From JADYZU01 sp964540965 (lineage in GTDB: Bacteria; Pseudomonadota; Alphaproteobacteria; Rhodobacterales; Rhodobacteraceae), in contig CAZIOT010000004.1 of assembly GCA_964540965.1 (NCBI GenBank), positions 174,838 to 238,837 of the forward strand: a DNA stretch of 64,000 bases, in the 5' to 3' direction. The notes under the pieces were generated by a model, which worked only from the letters and a program-made list of their open reading frames with translations, ran no database searches and had not been told where the DNA came from. A program made the position numbers and the translations under genes. Shown one piece after another: positions 32,545 to 41,294 of this stretch (position 1 is the stretch's first letter; the number at the start of each line of letters is the position of its first letter).

Positions 32545-34323
32545 ATGCCCGGCTTTACCGCGCCCACCCGCGACCAGTTGTTCGTGCTGCACGAAGTCCT
32601 GCAGATCGAAAAACAGGACCTGCCGGGCTTTGCAGAGCTTGACCGCGATTTCACCGAAGCCGTGCTGGACGAGGCAGGCAAGCTGGCCCGCGATGTGCTG
32701 GCGCCGCTGAACGCGGTCGGCGACCGCGAAGGCTGCACCCTTGACAACGGCATCGTGCGGACGCCGACCGGGTTCAAGGCGGCTTTCGCCCAGATGCGCG
32801 ACGGCGGCTGGACAGCCATCGACTGCGACCCCGATTACGGCGGTCAGGGCCTGCCCTATGTCCTGCATTCGGCGGTGCAGGAACCCTTCGTCTCGGCCAA
32901 CATGGCCTTCAACATGTATCAGGGCCTGACCCATGGCGCGGTCTCGGCGATCCATGCCCACGGCAGCGACGCGCAAAAGGCGATGTTTCTGCCGAAAATG
33001 GTGACCTGCGAATGGACCGGCACCATGAACCTGACCGAGCCGCATTGCGGCACCGATCTGGGCCTGATGCGCACGCGCGCCGAACCGCAGGCGGACGGCA
33101 GCCATGCCATCACCGGGCAGAAGATCTTCATCTCGGCCGGCGACCATGACATGTCGGACAACGTCATCCATCTGGTGCTGGCCAAGGCACCCGGCGGCGG
33201 CGAGGGCACCAAGGGCGTGTCGCTGTTCATCGTGCCGAAATTCCTGGTCAATGCCGACGGCAGCCTTGGCGCGCGCAATGCCGTCTCGGTCGGCAAGATC
33301 GAGGAAAAGATGGGCATCCACGGCAATGCCACCTGCGTGATGAATTACGACGGGGCCAAGGGCTGGCTTCTCGGCGATCTCCACAAGGGGATGCGCGCCA
33401 TGTTCACCATGATGAACGAGGCGCGGCTGGGCGTCGGCCTGCAAGGCTATGCCGTGGCCGAGGCCGCCTATCAGGCGGCGGTCGTCTATGCCCGCGAACG
33501 GTTGCAGGGCCGCGATGTCACCGGGGTCAAGAACCCGGACGGCCCGGCCGATCCGATCATCGTCCATCCCGACATCCGCCGGGCGCTGATGGACCAGAAA
33601 AGCTTTGTCGAGGGCGCCCGCGCCCTGACCTATTGGGGCGCCTTCCTGATCGACCGCGCCCACCGCGCCGGCGATGCGCAGGCCGACGCGCTGGTCTCGC
33701 TCCTGACCCCGGTCATCAAGGGCTTCCTGACCGACAAGGGCTTTGATTCGGCCGTGCAGGCGCAGCAGGTCTTCGGCGGCCATGGCTATATCGAGGAACA
33801 GGGCATGTCCCAGTTCGCCCGCGATGCCCGCATCGCCATGATCTACGAAGGCGCGAACGGCATCCAGGCGCTGGATCTGGTCGGGCGCAAGCTGGGCGCC
33901 GACGGTGGCAAGGCGATGATGGGCTTTTTCGACCTGGTGAAAGGCTTCATCAAGGAAAACGAAGGCGATGCCCGGCTGAAGGACGCCTTCCTGACCCCGC
34001 TCAAGGCCGCGTCCAAGGATCTGCAGGCGGCGGCGATGTATTTCGTGCAATCGGGGATGAAGGACCCGAATGCGGCGCTGGCCGGGTCGACCGATTTCCT
34101 GCATGCGATGGGCCATGTCAGCCTGGGCCTGATGTGGGCGCAGATGGCGAAAGCGGCGCTTGCGGCGCTGGATGCCGGCACCGCCGACGCCGCGTTCTAC
34201 GAGACCAAGATCGCCACCGGGCGCTACTACATGGCGCGGCAACTGCCGGCCACGGCGCTGCACCTTGCGCGGATCCAGTCGGGCTCGGCGCCGGTCATGG
34301 CGCTGGACGCGGCGGCTTTCTGA
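32545..34323 (+). CDS. Acyl-CoA dehydrogenase, long DmdC-like form
   Basis: FAD-dependent acyl-CoA dehydrogenase (592 aa), the long form with an extra C-terminal domain. It has the FAD/substrate stretch MNLTEPHCGTDLGLM, the C-terminal GGHGYIEEQGMSQ, and the catalytic-glutamate motif IYEGANGIQALDL. Length and layout match DmdC-type enzymes (3-methylmercaptopropionyl-CoA dehydrogenase) and long FadE-like enzymes of Rhodobacterales; sequence alone does not separate these. The start at 32545 is preceded by GGAGGAGAC. With the thiolase and FadB downstream, first step of acyl-CoA beta-oxidation is the likeliest role. Confidence 0.9.
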   Translation: MPGFTAPTRDQLFVLHEVLQIEKQDLPGFAELDRDFTEAVLDEAGKLARDVLAPLNAVGDREGCTLDNGIVRTPTGFKAAFAQMRDGGWTAIDCDPDYGGQGLPYVLHSAVQEPFVSANMAFNMYQGLTHGAVSAIHAHGSDAQKAMFLPKMVTCEWTGTMNLTEPHCGTDLGLMRTRAEPQADGSHAITGQKIFISAGDHDMSDNVIHLVLAKAPGGGEGTKGVSLFIVPKFLVNADGSLGARNAVSVGKIEEKMGIHGNATCVMNYDGAKGWLLGDLHKGMRAMFTMMNEARLGVGLQGYAVAEAAYQAAVVYARERLQGRDVTGVKNPDGPADPIIVHPDIRRALMDQKSFVEGARALTYWGAFLIDRAHRAGDAQADALVSLLTPVIKGFLTDKGFDSAVQAQQVFGGHGYIEEQGMSQFARDARIAMIYEGANGIQALDLVGRKLGADGGKAMMGFFDLVKGFIKENEGDARLKDAFLTPLKAASKDLQAAAMYFVQSGMKDPNAALAGSTDFLHAMGHVSLGLMWAQMAKAALAALDAGTADAAFYETKIATGRYYMARQLPATALHLARIQSGSAPVMALDAAAF

Positions 34324-34362
34324 CGCGACGCTGGGTCGAGACACCCCTTACGGAGCCATGCC

Positions 34363-34575
34363 ATGCCCAAACGCCTGCGCCTGACCCGCCGCTTTCCGGT
34401 CGCGATGAGCGAGGACGGCTATCGCCGCCTGCGCCGCTTTGCCACCGAGGCCGGGCTCGACGAAGGCGAGGCCCTGTCCTTCCTCTTCGAGAATTTCGAG
34501 AGCGTGACGGATCCGGCCAACCTCGCCACCAGACTGCGGCTGTTCAACGCCGAACTCGAGGCGCGCAAGAAGTGA
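34363..34575 (+). CDS. Small basic/acidic protein, function unknown
   Basis: 70-aa protein, basic at the start (MPKRLRLTRRFPVAMSEDGY) and acidic in the middle (FLFENFESV). The pattern of a short strand followed by two helices is like ribbon-helix-helix DNA-binding proteins, but I cannot confirm it. It follows the acyl-CoA dehydrogenase by 39 bases with a CGGAG ribosome-binding site. It looks genuine from codon use and its place in the operon. Confidence 0.6.
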   Translation: MPKRLRLTRRFPVAMSEDGYRRLRRFATEAGLDEGEALSFLFENFESVTDPANLATRLRLFNAELEARKK

Positions 34576-34611
34576 GAGCCCTGTCGCCGCAGCCTGCCAT
34601 GCCCGGCCCCG

Positions 34612-34862
34612 GGGCGCTGCCCCGGACCCCGGGGTATTTGGGCAAAGATGAAAGCGAAAGAGCGGGCGCCACTCTGGTCTCTGCAGCCGCGGCGACGCCC
34701 GCCGGAAGAAAGAAATCTTCTTCACCTTTGGCGGTCATCGGCTCCCCAGCCTGTACCGCCCGGGCAGGGTGGCAGGAGAAGATTAACAAATCGTTCTTCA
34801 TCTTTGCAGAAATACCCCACGGGGGGTCCGGGGGGCGTGAAGCCCCCCGGCGCCCGCCCAGG
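34612..34862. repeat. Type B repeat as a large inverted pair
   Basis: Covers most of the 304-base gap. The left arm is CCCCGGACCCC (34620-34630), GGGGTATTTGGGCAAAGATG (34631-34650); the right arm, its near complement, is TTCATCTTTGCAGAAATACC (34797-34816) followed by a GGGGGGTCCGGGG stretch. About 145 bases lie between the arms, including the small palindrome GAAGA...TCTTC. The right half ends in GGCGCCC like the copy at 7961-8062. No gene is seen in this stretch. Confidence 0.7.
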
Positions 34863-34879
34863 AGCGCGCGGAGGCCGGC

Positions 34880-35506
34880 ATGTCCCTGACCCTCTACTGT
34901 TTCGGAGAGAGCGGCCATTCCTACAAGGTGGCCCTGCAACTGGCCCTGTCCGGCCTGGACTGGCAGCCCCGTTTCGTCGACTTCTTCGCCGGCGAGACGC
35001 GGACGCCGGAATTCCGCGCCCTGAACGTGATGGGCGAATGCCCGGTGCTGGTCGAGGGCGACCGGGTGCTGACCCAATCGGGGATGATCCAGTTGCATCT
35101 GGCGGAACGGACCGGCCTGTTCGGCGGTGCCGCCCCGGACCGGGACGAGGTGCTGCGCTGGATCCTGTTCGACAACCACAAGCTGTCGTCGCAGGCCGGC
35201 ACCGCCCGGTTCCTGCGCAACTTCCTGCATGAGGACAAGCGCGACCCGGCCGTGATCGCCTTCGTGCAGGGACGGCTCGCCGCTGCGCTGAAGGTGCTCG
35301 ACGCGCATCTTGCCACCCGCGACTGGCTGGCGGGCGGCGGCCCGACCATCGCCGATTTCGCCTGTTGCAGCTACCTTTACTACCCCGAGCCCTTCGGTTT
35401 TGACCGCGCCGCCCATCCGGCGATCGACCGCTGGCTGACCCGAATCGCCGCCCTGCCCGGCTGGCGCCATCCCTATGACCTGATGCAACGGGCGTGGCGG
35501 GGCTGA
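34880..35506 (+). CDS. Glutathione S-transferase family protein
   Basis: GST-fold protein (208 aa). The thioredoxin-like N-terminal domain has the cis-Pro segment ECPVLVEGD and the glutathione-contact TQSGMIQLHLAE; the helical C-terminal domain carries GPTIADFACCSYLYY, the GST N-capping motif. N-terminal Ser in FGESGHSYKV may be the catalytic residue. It sits inside the beta-oxidation gene group, 29 bases before the thiolase, separated from the gene before by the type B repeat. Substrate unknown; a glutathione-dependent step on an acyl or enoyl intermediate is possible. Confidence 0.88.
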   Translation: MSLTLYCFGESGHSYKVALQLALSGLDWQPRFVDFFAGETRTPEFRALNVMGECPVLVEGDRVLTQSGMIQLHLAERTGLFGGAAPDRDEVLRWILFDNHKLSSQAGTARFLRNFLHEDKRDPAVIAFVQGRLAAALKVLDAHLATRDWLAGGGPTIADFACCSYLYYPEPFGFDRAAHPAIDRWLTRIAALPGWRHPYDLMQRAWRG

Positions 35507-35534
35507 CCCCTGCCGCCCGAACGAGGAGGATAAG

Positions 35535-36743
35535 ATGTCCGAGGCCTATATCTATGACGCGATCCGCACCCCGCGCGGCAGGGGCCGCGCCGATGGCGCG
35601 CTGAACGAGGTCACCGCCGTGAAACTGTCGGCCGGCATCCTTGATGCCCTGGCCGACCGCAACGACCTTGAGGGCCATGCCGTCGAGGATGTGATCTGGG
35701 GCAATGTCACCCAGGTCGGCGAACAGGGCGGCTGTCTGGCCCGCACCGCCGTCCTTGCCTCGACCCTGGACGAACGGATTCCCGGCCTTGCGATCAACCG
35801 CTTCTGCGCCAGCGGCATGGAGGCGGTGAACCTTGCCGCCAATCAGGTCAGGGGCGCCGGCGGCGCCTATATCGCCGGCGGGGTCGAGATGATGAGCCGG
35901 GTGCCGATGGGCAGCGACGGCGCCGCCGTCGCCGTCGATCCGACCGTGGCGATGGAGCGGTATTTCGTGCCGCAGGGCATCGCCGCCGACCTGATCGCAA
36001 CCGAATACGGGTTCAGCCGCGATGATGTCGATGCACTGGCGGTGGAATCGCAGGCCCGCGCCGCGGCGGCCTGGGCCGATGGCCGCTTTGCCAAATCCAT
36101 CGTGCCGGTGCGCGATGTGAACGGCCTGACCGTGCTGGACCGTGACGAATACATGCGGCCCGGCACCGACATGCAGGCGCTGGGCCGGCTTGAAGCCAGC
36201 TTCAAGGGCATGGGCGAGGTGATGCCCGGTTTCGACAAGGTGGCGCTGATGCGCTATCCGCATCTCGAGCGGATCAATCACGTCCACCATGCCGGCAATT
36301 CGTCGGGTATTGTCGATGGCGCCGCCGGCATCCTGATCGGGTCGCGCGAATGGGGGCAGGCGCATGGCCTGAAACCCCGCGCCCGCATCCGCGCCACGGC
36401 CAAGATCGGGACCGAGCCGACGATCATGCTGACCGGCCCCGTGCCGGTGACGGAAAAGATCCTGCGCGACTCGGGCATGGCCATCGGCGACATCGACCTG
36501 TTCGAGGTGAACGAGGCCTTTGCCGCTGTCGTCCTGCGCTTCATGCAGGCGTTCGACGTCGATGCAGGCAAGGTCAATGTCAACGGCGGGTCAATCGCCA
36601 TGGGCCATCCCCTGGGCGCGACCGGGGCGATGATCATCGGCACCCTCTTGGACGAACTGGAACGCACCGGCAAGGGCACCGGCCTTGCCACGCTCTGCGT
36701 CGCCAGCGGCATGGGCGCCGCCACGATCATCGAAAGGATGTGA
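35535..36743 (+). CDS. fadA: Acetyl-CoA acyltransferase / thiolase
   Basis: Thiolase (402 aa) catalysing thiolytic cleavage of 3-ketoacyl-CoA. The nucleophilic cysteine is in NRFCASGMEAVNLAA, the catalytic His in GGSIAMGHPLGATGA, and the second cysteine in CVASGMGAATIIE. The start is behind AGGAGGA. It is followed by the cupin gene after 1 base and then fadB, matching the beta subunit of a fatty acid oxidation complex. Confidence 0.93.
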   Translation: MSEAYIYDAIRTPRGRGRADGALNEVTAVKLSAGILDALADRNDLEGHAVEDVIWGNVTQVGEQGGCLARTAVLASTLDERIPGLAINRFCASGMEAVNLAANQVRGAGGAYIAGGVEMMSRVPMGSDGAAVAVDPTVAMERYFVPQGIAADLIATEYGFSRDDVDALAVESQARAAAAWADGRFAKSIVPVRDVNGLTVLDRDEYMRPGTDMQALGRLEASFKGMGEVMPGFDKVALMRYPHLERINHVHHAGNSSGIVDGAAGILIGSREWGQAHGLKPRARIRATAKIGTEPTIMLTGPVPVTEKILRDSGMAIGDIDLFEVNEAFAAVVLRFMQAFDVDAGKVNVNGGSIAMGHPLGATGAMIIGTLLDELERTGKGTGLATLCVASGMGAATIIERM

Positions 36744-36744
36744 C

Positions 36745-37215
36745 ATGGCGGTGTTCCGCAAAGGGTCGGTGCCCGAGACCGAAGGCATCTCGGGCTATCC
36801 CGACCCCTACAACCTGGGACGTGGCAAGATGTTCTACCGCCATATCTCCGATGCCGGCGGGCTGACGCAGTTCGGCGTCGCCGACGAAATCCTGCTGCCC
36901 GGCGGCCAGTCAAGCCAGCCGCATTGGGAAAGCGCCGAGGATGAGTTCCTTTACATGCTGGACGGCGAGTTGACGGTGATCGAGGACGGCGTGCCGACCG
37001 TCCTTCACCCCGGCGATGCCTGCTGCTGGAAGGCCGGCGTCCCAGTCGCCCATACCCTGCGCAACGACAGCGGCGCGCCGGCCCGCTATCTCATCATGGG
37101 CGCGCGCAACCCGGACAACATCTGCCACTATCCGGGCCTCGACCTGCTGGCGACACCGCAGGGCCATGTCCATCTCGACGGCACGCCATACCCGAAGAAG
37201 GGAACGCAAGAATGA
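36745..37215 (+). CDS. Cupin-domain protein in the fad operon
   Basis: 156-aa single-domain cupin. Metal-site motif 1 is QPHWESAEDEFLYMLDGE (one His, Glu residues in place of the usual second His) and motif 2 HPGDACCWKAGVPVAHTL. The C-terminus contains ICHYPGLDLL, seen in cupins of unknown role. It starts 1 base after the thiolase stop and overlaps fadB by 4 bases, so it is co-translated with the beta-oxidation enzymes. Function unassigned; binding of an acyl or carboxylate ligand would fit. Confidence 0.82.
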   Translation: MAVFRKGSVPETEGISGYPDPYNLGRGKMFYRHISDAGGLTQFGVADEILLPGGQSSQPHWESAEDEFLYMLDGELTVIEDGVPTVLHPGDACCWKAGVPVAHTLRNDSGAPARYLIMGARNPDNICHYPGLDLLATPQGHVHLDGTPYPKKGTQE

Positions 37216-39398
37216 CCGATTTCACCTCTGCCCTCGATGCCGATGGCGTCGCCGTCATCACCTGGGACGTGCCCGGCAAGTCGATGAACGTGATGAGCCT
37301 TGATGGCTTTGCCGTGCTTGACGGGCTGGTGGCCGGGGCGCTGGCCGACCCCGCCGTAAAGGGCATCGTCATCACCAGCGGCAAGGACACCTTCGCCGGC
37401 GGCATGGACCTGAACGTCATCGCCCGGATGAAAGAGGGCGGCGCGCAGGCGCTGTTTGACGGGGTGATGCAGATGCACGGCGTCCTGCGCCGCATCGAAC
37501 GCGCCGGGATGGACCCCAAGACGCTCAAAGGGGGCAAGCCGATTGCCGCCGCCCTGCCCGGCACCGCGCTGGGGATCGGGCTGGAAATCCCGCTCGCCTG
37601 CCACCGCATCTTTGCCGCCGACAATCCCAAGGCCAGGATCGGCCTGCCGGAGATCCTTGTGGGCATTTTCCCCGGTGCCGGCGGCACCACGCGGCTGTCG
37701 CGCAAGCTGGGGGCGATGAACGCGGCGCCGCTGCTGCTCGAGGGCAAGCTGAACGATCCCAGGGGCGCGCAGAAGGCCGGGGTGGTGGACGAGGTGGTTC
37801 CCGCCGATGGCCTGCTGGCGGCGGCGAAGGCCTGGGTGCTCGCGGCGAAACCCGAGGATCTGGCCAAGCCCTGGGATCGCAAGGATTACAAATACCCCGG
37901 CGGCGCGCCCTATCATCCGGCCGGCTACATGACCTTTGTCGGGGCCAATGCCATGGTCAATGGCAAGACGATGGGCGTCTTTCCGGCGGCCAAGGCGCTG
38001 CTGAGTGCCGTCTATGAAGGCGCGCTCGTCCCCTTCGACACCGCGCTCAGGATCGAGGCGCGCTGGTTCACCCATGTGCTGATGAACCCGTCGTCCAGCG
38101 CGATGATCCGCAGCCTGTTCATCAACAAGGAGGCGCTTGAAAAGGGTGCCAACCGCCCCGCCGTCCCCGACCAGCGGGTCAGGAAGCTGGGCGTGATCGG
38201 TGCCGGCATGATGGGGGCCGGCATCGCCTATGTCAGCGCCAATGCCGGGATCGAGGTGGTGCTGATCGACTCCACCCAAGAGGCCGCTGATCGCGGCCGC
38301 GCCCATTCCGAGGGGCTGCTCGACAAGGGCGTGGCGCGGAAAAAGGTCACGCCCGAGAAGAAGGCCGAGGTACTGGGCCGCATCCATGCCACGACCGACC
38401 ATGCCGCGCTTGCCGGTGTCGATCTGGTGGTCGAGGCGGTGTTCGAGGATGTCGCCGTCAAGGCCGGCGTGACGCAAAAGGTGCTGGCGGCGGTCGGCCC
38501 CGACACGATCTTTGCCACCAACACCTCGACCCTGCCGATCACCGAACTGGCCCGCGCGTCCGACAGGCCGGCGCAATTCATCGGCATCCATTTCTTCAGC
38601 CCGGTGGACAAGATGAACCTTGTCGAGATCATCCGCGGCAAGGAAACCGGCGATGTGGCGGTGGCCAAGGCGCTCGATTTCGTGCGCCAGATCCGCAAGA
38701 CGCCGATCGTGGTCAATGACGCGCGGTTCTTCTACGCCAACCGCTGCATCATCCCCTATATCAACGAAGGCATCCGCATGGTCGCCGAAGGGGTGGAACC
38801 GGCTCTGGTCGAGAACGCGGCGCGGCTGGTGGGCATGCCGCTGGGCCCGCTGCAACTGGTGGACGAAACCAGCATCGACCTTGGGGTGAAGATCGCCAAG
38901 GCGACCAAGGCAGCGATGGGCGATGCCTATCCCGATGGGGCCGTCGACAAGGTGCTGTTCGCGCTGGCCGATCAGGGGCGGCTTGGGCGCAAGGCCAACG
39001 CCGGCTTCTATGCCTATTCCGACAAGGGCGAACGCCTTGGCCTGTGGGACGGGCTTGCCGCCGCCTGGCCGGTGGCCGACACGCAGCCCGATCTTGTGAC
39101 GGTGCAACACCGCCTGCTGTTTGCGCAGGTGCTCGAGGCGGTGCGGGCGCTGGAGGATGGCGTGCTGACCGACATCCGCGAGGGTGATGTCGGCGCGATC
39201 CTGGGCTGGGGCTTTGCGCCCTGGTCGGGCGGGCCGTTCTCGTGGCTCGACATGCTGGGCGCGGCCTATGCGGCCGAACGGGCGGACGAGCTGGCCGCGG
39301 CATACGGCCCCCGCTTTGCCGCCCCTGCCCTGCTGCACGAGATGGCGGACAAGGACCAGTCGTTCTATGGCCGCTTCGGCGCGGCCAAGGCGGCATAA
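37212..39398 (+). CDS. fadB: Bifunctional enoyl-CoA hydratase / 3-hydroxyacyl-CoA dehydrogenase
   Basis: 728-aa multifunctional beta-oxidation enzyme. The N-terminal crotonase domain (about 1-200) has an oxyanion-hole stretch FAGGMDLNVI and a conserved EIPLACHRIFAADN followed by GLPEILVGIFPGAGGTTRLS, including the catalytic glutamate. The NAD-binding domain begins at KLGVIGAGMMGAGIAYVSAN (~320) and continues to the HAD C-terminal domain (FFYANRCIIPYINEG, GRLGRKANAGFY). The start overlaps the cupin stop. A hairpin terminator follows, so this ends the operon. Confidence 0.96.
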   Translation: MTDFTSALDADGVAVITWDVPGKSMNVMSLDGFAVLDGLVAGALADPAVKGIVITSGKDTFAGGMDLNVIARMKEGGAQALFDGVMQMHGVLRRIERAGMDPKTLKGGKPIAAALPGTALGIGLEIPLACHRIFAADNPKARIGLPEILVGIFPGAGGTTRLSRKLGAMNAAPLLLEGKLNDPRGAQKAGVVDEVVPADGLLAAAKAWVLAAKPEDLAKPWDRKDYKYPGGAPYHPAGYMTFVGANAMVNGKTMGVFPAAKALLSAVYEGALVPFDTALRIEARWFTHVLMNPSSSAMIRSLFINKEALEKGANRPAVPDQRVRKLGVIGAGMMGAGIAYVSANAGIEVVLIDSTQEAADRGRAHSEGLLDKGVARKKVTPEKKAEVLGRIHATTDHAALAGVDLVVEAVFEDVAVKAGVTQKVLAAVGPDTIFATNTSTLPITELARASDRPAQFIGIHFFSPVDKMNLVEIIRGKETGDVAVAKALDFVRQIRKTPIVVNDARFFYANRCIIPYINEGIRMVAEGVEPALVENAARLVGMPLGPLQLVDETSIDLGVKIAKATKAAMGDAYPDGAVDKVLFALADQGRLGRKANAGFYAYSDKGERLGLWDGLAAAWPVADTQPDLVTVQHRLLFAQVLEAVRALEDGVLTDIREGDVGAILGWGFAPWSGGPFSWLDMLGAAYAAERADELAAAYGPRFAAPALLHEMADKDQSFYGRFGAAKAA

Positions 39399-39406
39399 GG
39401 TGCAAG

Positions 39407-39431
39407 GGGCGGGCCATGGCGGCCCGCCCCG
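39407..39431 (+). terminator. Terminator after fadB
   Basis: GGGGCGGGCC-atggc-GGCCCGCCCC, a 10-bp stem 9 bases after the fadB stop, followed by GGTTTCCCC. The U run is short, but stem strength and place fit termination of the fad operon. Confidence 0.65.
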
Positions 39432-39475
39432 GTTTCCCCTGTCCCGCCGGCCCGGTCAGGCCGGCCGGGCGCCAT

Positions 39476-40069
39476 TCATTCCAGACACTCGATGAAATCC
39501 CGTGCCAGCCAATCGGGCAGGACGGTGTATCCGCCCGCCGCCTCGGGCGCCGACAGCAGGTCGGCCTGCGCGCCGCACAGGAACATCGCCCCGGCATTGG
39601 CATAGACCACCTCGTCACGGGCGAAATGCAGCGTCACAACCTCGACCCGGACCGGCGGACGCATGCGCGTGATGTCGCGATGGCCGTCCAGCGCCGTGGC
39701 CGGGACGAGCACGAATGGGTCGCCGAAACTCTCTTCGGCCAGATCGCTTTCGATCAGCACCGACTGGCCGGGAAGCAGGACCATGTCCTGCCGGTTGCCC
39801 AGCACGCCCGCCGGCACCAACAACGGCCAGTCGGCGCGCGGCGTCACCATCCCGGCCCAAAGGACGCGGCGTTCCACACGCACCACCGGCTGCATGCCGT
39901 GATCGAAGGTCAGCACCTCATCGCCGGCGGCAATCGCCTCGACCGGGCGCCAGCCGATGGCGGTGGCGATGCGGGTGCCGCAGGCGATGCCCTGCCCGGA
40001 ACTGTCCAGAAATTCGTCGGCCAGACAGGCCGGTCCTGTTCCGCGTTCTTCCAGTGCCATATCGAACAT
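39476..40069 (-). CDS. Hint-domain protein 1
   Basis: 197 aa from ATG 40069 (MFDMALEERG), preceded by GGGGGAAG; ATGs further upstream are poorer. The Hint (Hedgehog/intein-like) domain starts at ACGTRIATAIGWRPVEAI, with the nucleophilic cysteine in place, then AGDEVLTFDHGMQPVVRV, the block B-like segment, and ends in a region with NAGAMFLCGAQAD. Proteins with this Hint_2-type domain are frequent in Rhodobacterales, often as type I secreted or self-processing proteins. The N-terminus here is short with no signal peptide. Convergent with fadB. Confidence 0.8.
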   Translation of the reverse strand: MFDMALEERGTGPACLADEFLDSSGQGIACGTRIATAIGWRPVEAIAAGDEVLTFDHGMQPVVRVERRVLWAGMVTPRADWPLLVPAGVLGNRQDMVLLPGQSVLIESDLAEESFGDPFVLVPATALDGHRDITRMRPPVRVEVVTLHFARDEVVYANAGAMFLCGAQADLLSAPEAAGGYTVLPDWLARDFIECLE

Positions 40070-40242
40070 CGCTTCCCCCATTTTCGCGGCCCCCTCTGGC
40101 GCGGGCCTTTCCCTGAGTGAGGGTGATTCGCCGGACCTCGGACGGGCCGGAAAATGGCGCCATTGCGGCATCATCGCGGGATTCGCGCCGTTCCGGACAA
40201 TTTGCGGCAAATTGTCTGGACCGGGAAACAATCAGCGGGCGA

Positions 40243-41181
40243 TCATTCAGGAAGGTCGGGGTGGCGCGGCACCGGGCCGACACCGCGGCGCGCGATGATC
40301 ACCCCCGCCGCCACGATCAGCACCAGCCCCGCCCAGCCGGCCGGCCCCGGCGCCTCGGACCACAGGATGATCGCCCAGAGCGTGGCGAACAGCAGCAGCG
40401 CGTTTTCCAGAACCGCGATGACGGTCGGGTCGGCGGCGATCTGGTAGGCGCGGATCGTCAGCCCGACACCGACGAGCGAGCCGACCGCCTGCACCACGAT
40501 CATGATCAGGAACCAGCCCTGCGGAGGCACCCAGCCGCGGGTGACCCAGCCGGCGGCGCCGGCGGCGACCTCTTGCGGCAGAAATGCCAGCACGATGCAG
40601 CCCAAGGCACCCCAGAAGGCCATCAGCGCAAAGAACCAGCCCAGAAGGGTGAACGTCGATTCCCCCGCGCAGATCCGGCGGGTCAGCAGGTTGCCCATGC
40701 CATAGCAGGCGCCGGCGACGACCGGGACCAGCGCGCTCCAGCCAAGGCCGCCGGCGTCGAGGCCCAGGGCCAGCACCACCCCGGCAAAGCCCAGCGCCAC
40801 CGCGACGATGCGGCGCGGGCCGATGCCCTCGCCGAAGATCACGACCGAGAACAGGACCACGAACAGGGGCGCCGTGAACAGCCCCGCCAGCGCCTGCGCG
40901 ATGGGCAGAAAGCCCAGCGCGGCGAAATACAGCACCATGGCCAGCGAATTGCACACCGACCGCAGCAGCACGGCGCCCGGCCGCAGCGGGCGAAAGCTTG
41001 CCCCCTGCATCCGCACCAGCGGCCACAGCAGCGCCACCGCCAGCAGGCCGCGCAGGAAATGGAACTGCCACAGCCCGCCTTCGGCCGCGGCAAGACGCAT
41101 GAAATTGTCGATCAGCCCGAAAAGGGCCATGGCGCCCAGCACCATGGCCACGGCGGCGCCCGGCCTGTGTGTCCTGTCCAT
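40243..41181 (-). CDS. EamA/DMT-family transporter
   Basis: 312-aa inner-membrane protein with about ten hydrophobic segments and two EamA repeats (first around residues 10-140, second 150-290; for example AVLENALLLFATLWAIILW). This is the drug/metabolite transporter superfamily, commonly exporters of amino acids or metabolites. Substrate unknown. It is divergent from the next gene (113 bases) and separated from the Hint gene by 173 bases. Confidence 0.88.
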   Translation of the reverse strand: MDRTHRPGAAVAMVLGAMALFGLIDNFMRLAAAEGGLWQFHFLRGLLAVALLWPLVRMQGASFRPLRPGAVLLRSVCNSLAMVLYFAALGFLPIAQALAGLFTAPLFVVLFSVVIFGEGIGPRRIVAVALGFAGVVLALGLDAGGLGWSALVPVVAGACYGMGNLLTRRICAGESTFTLLGWFFALMAFWGALGCIVLAFLPQEVAAGAAGWVTRGWVPPQGWFLIMIVVQAVGSLVGVGLTIRAYQIAADPTVIAVLENALLLFATLWAIILWSEAPGPAGWAGLVLIVAAGVIIARRGVGPVPRHPDLPE

Positions 41182-41294
41182 CCCCGCCCTCCCGCGCCTG
41201 CATGACGGAACGCCGCGGCCCCGGCAAGCGACAAGGCGCTACCCTTGGCGCCGCCCTGCCGTTAAGGTTCGGGAAACGGCAAGAAGCGGGCAGG

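Noticed and set aside
37128..39338. 736-codon open frame antisense to fadB
   Set aside because: The opposite strand encodes the full beta-oxidation enzyme with all motifs, so this frame is a by-product of codon bias.
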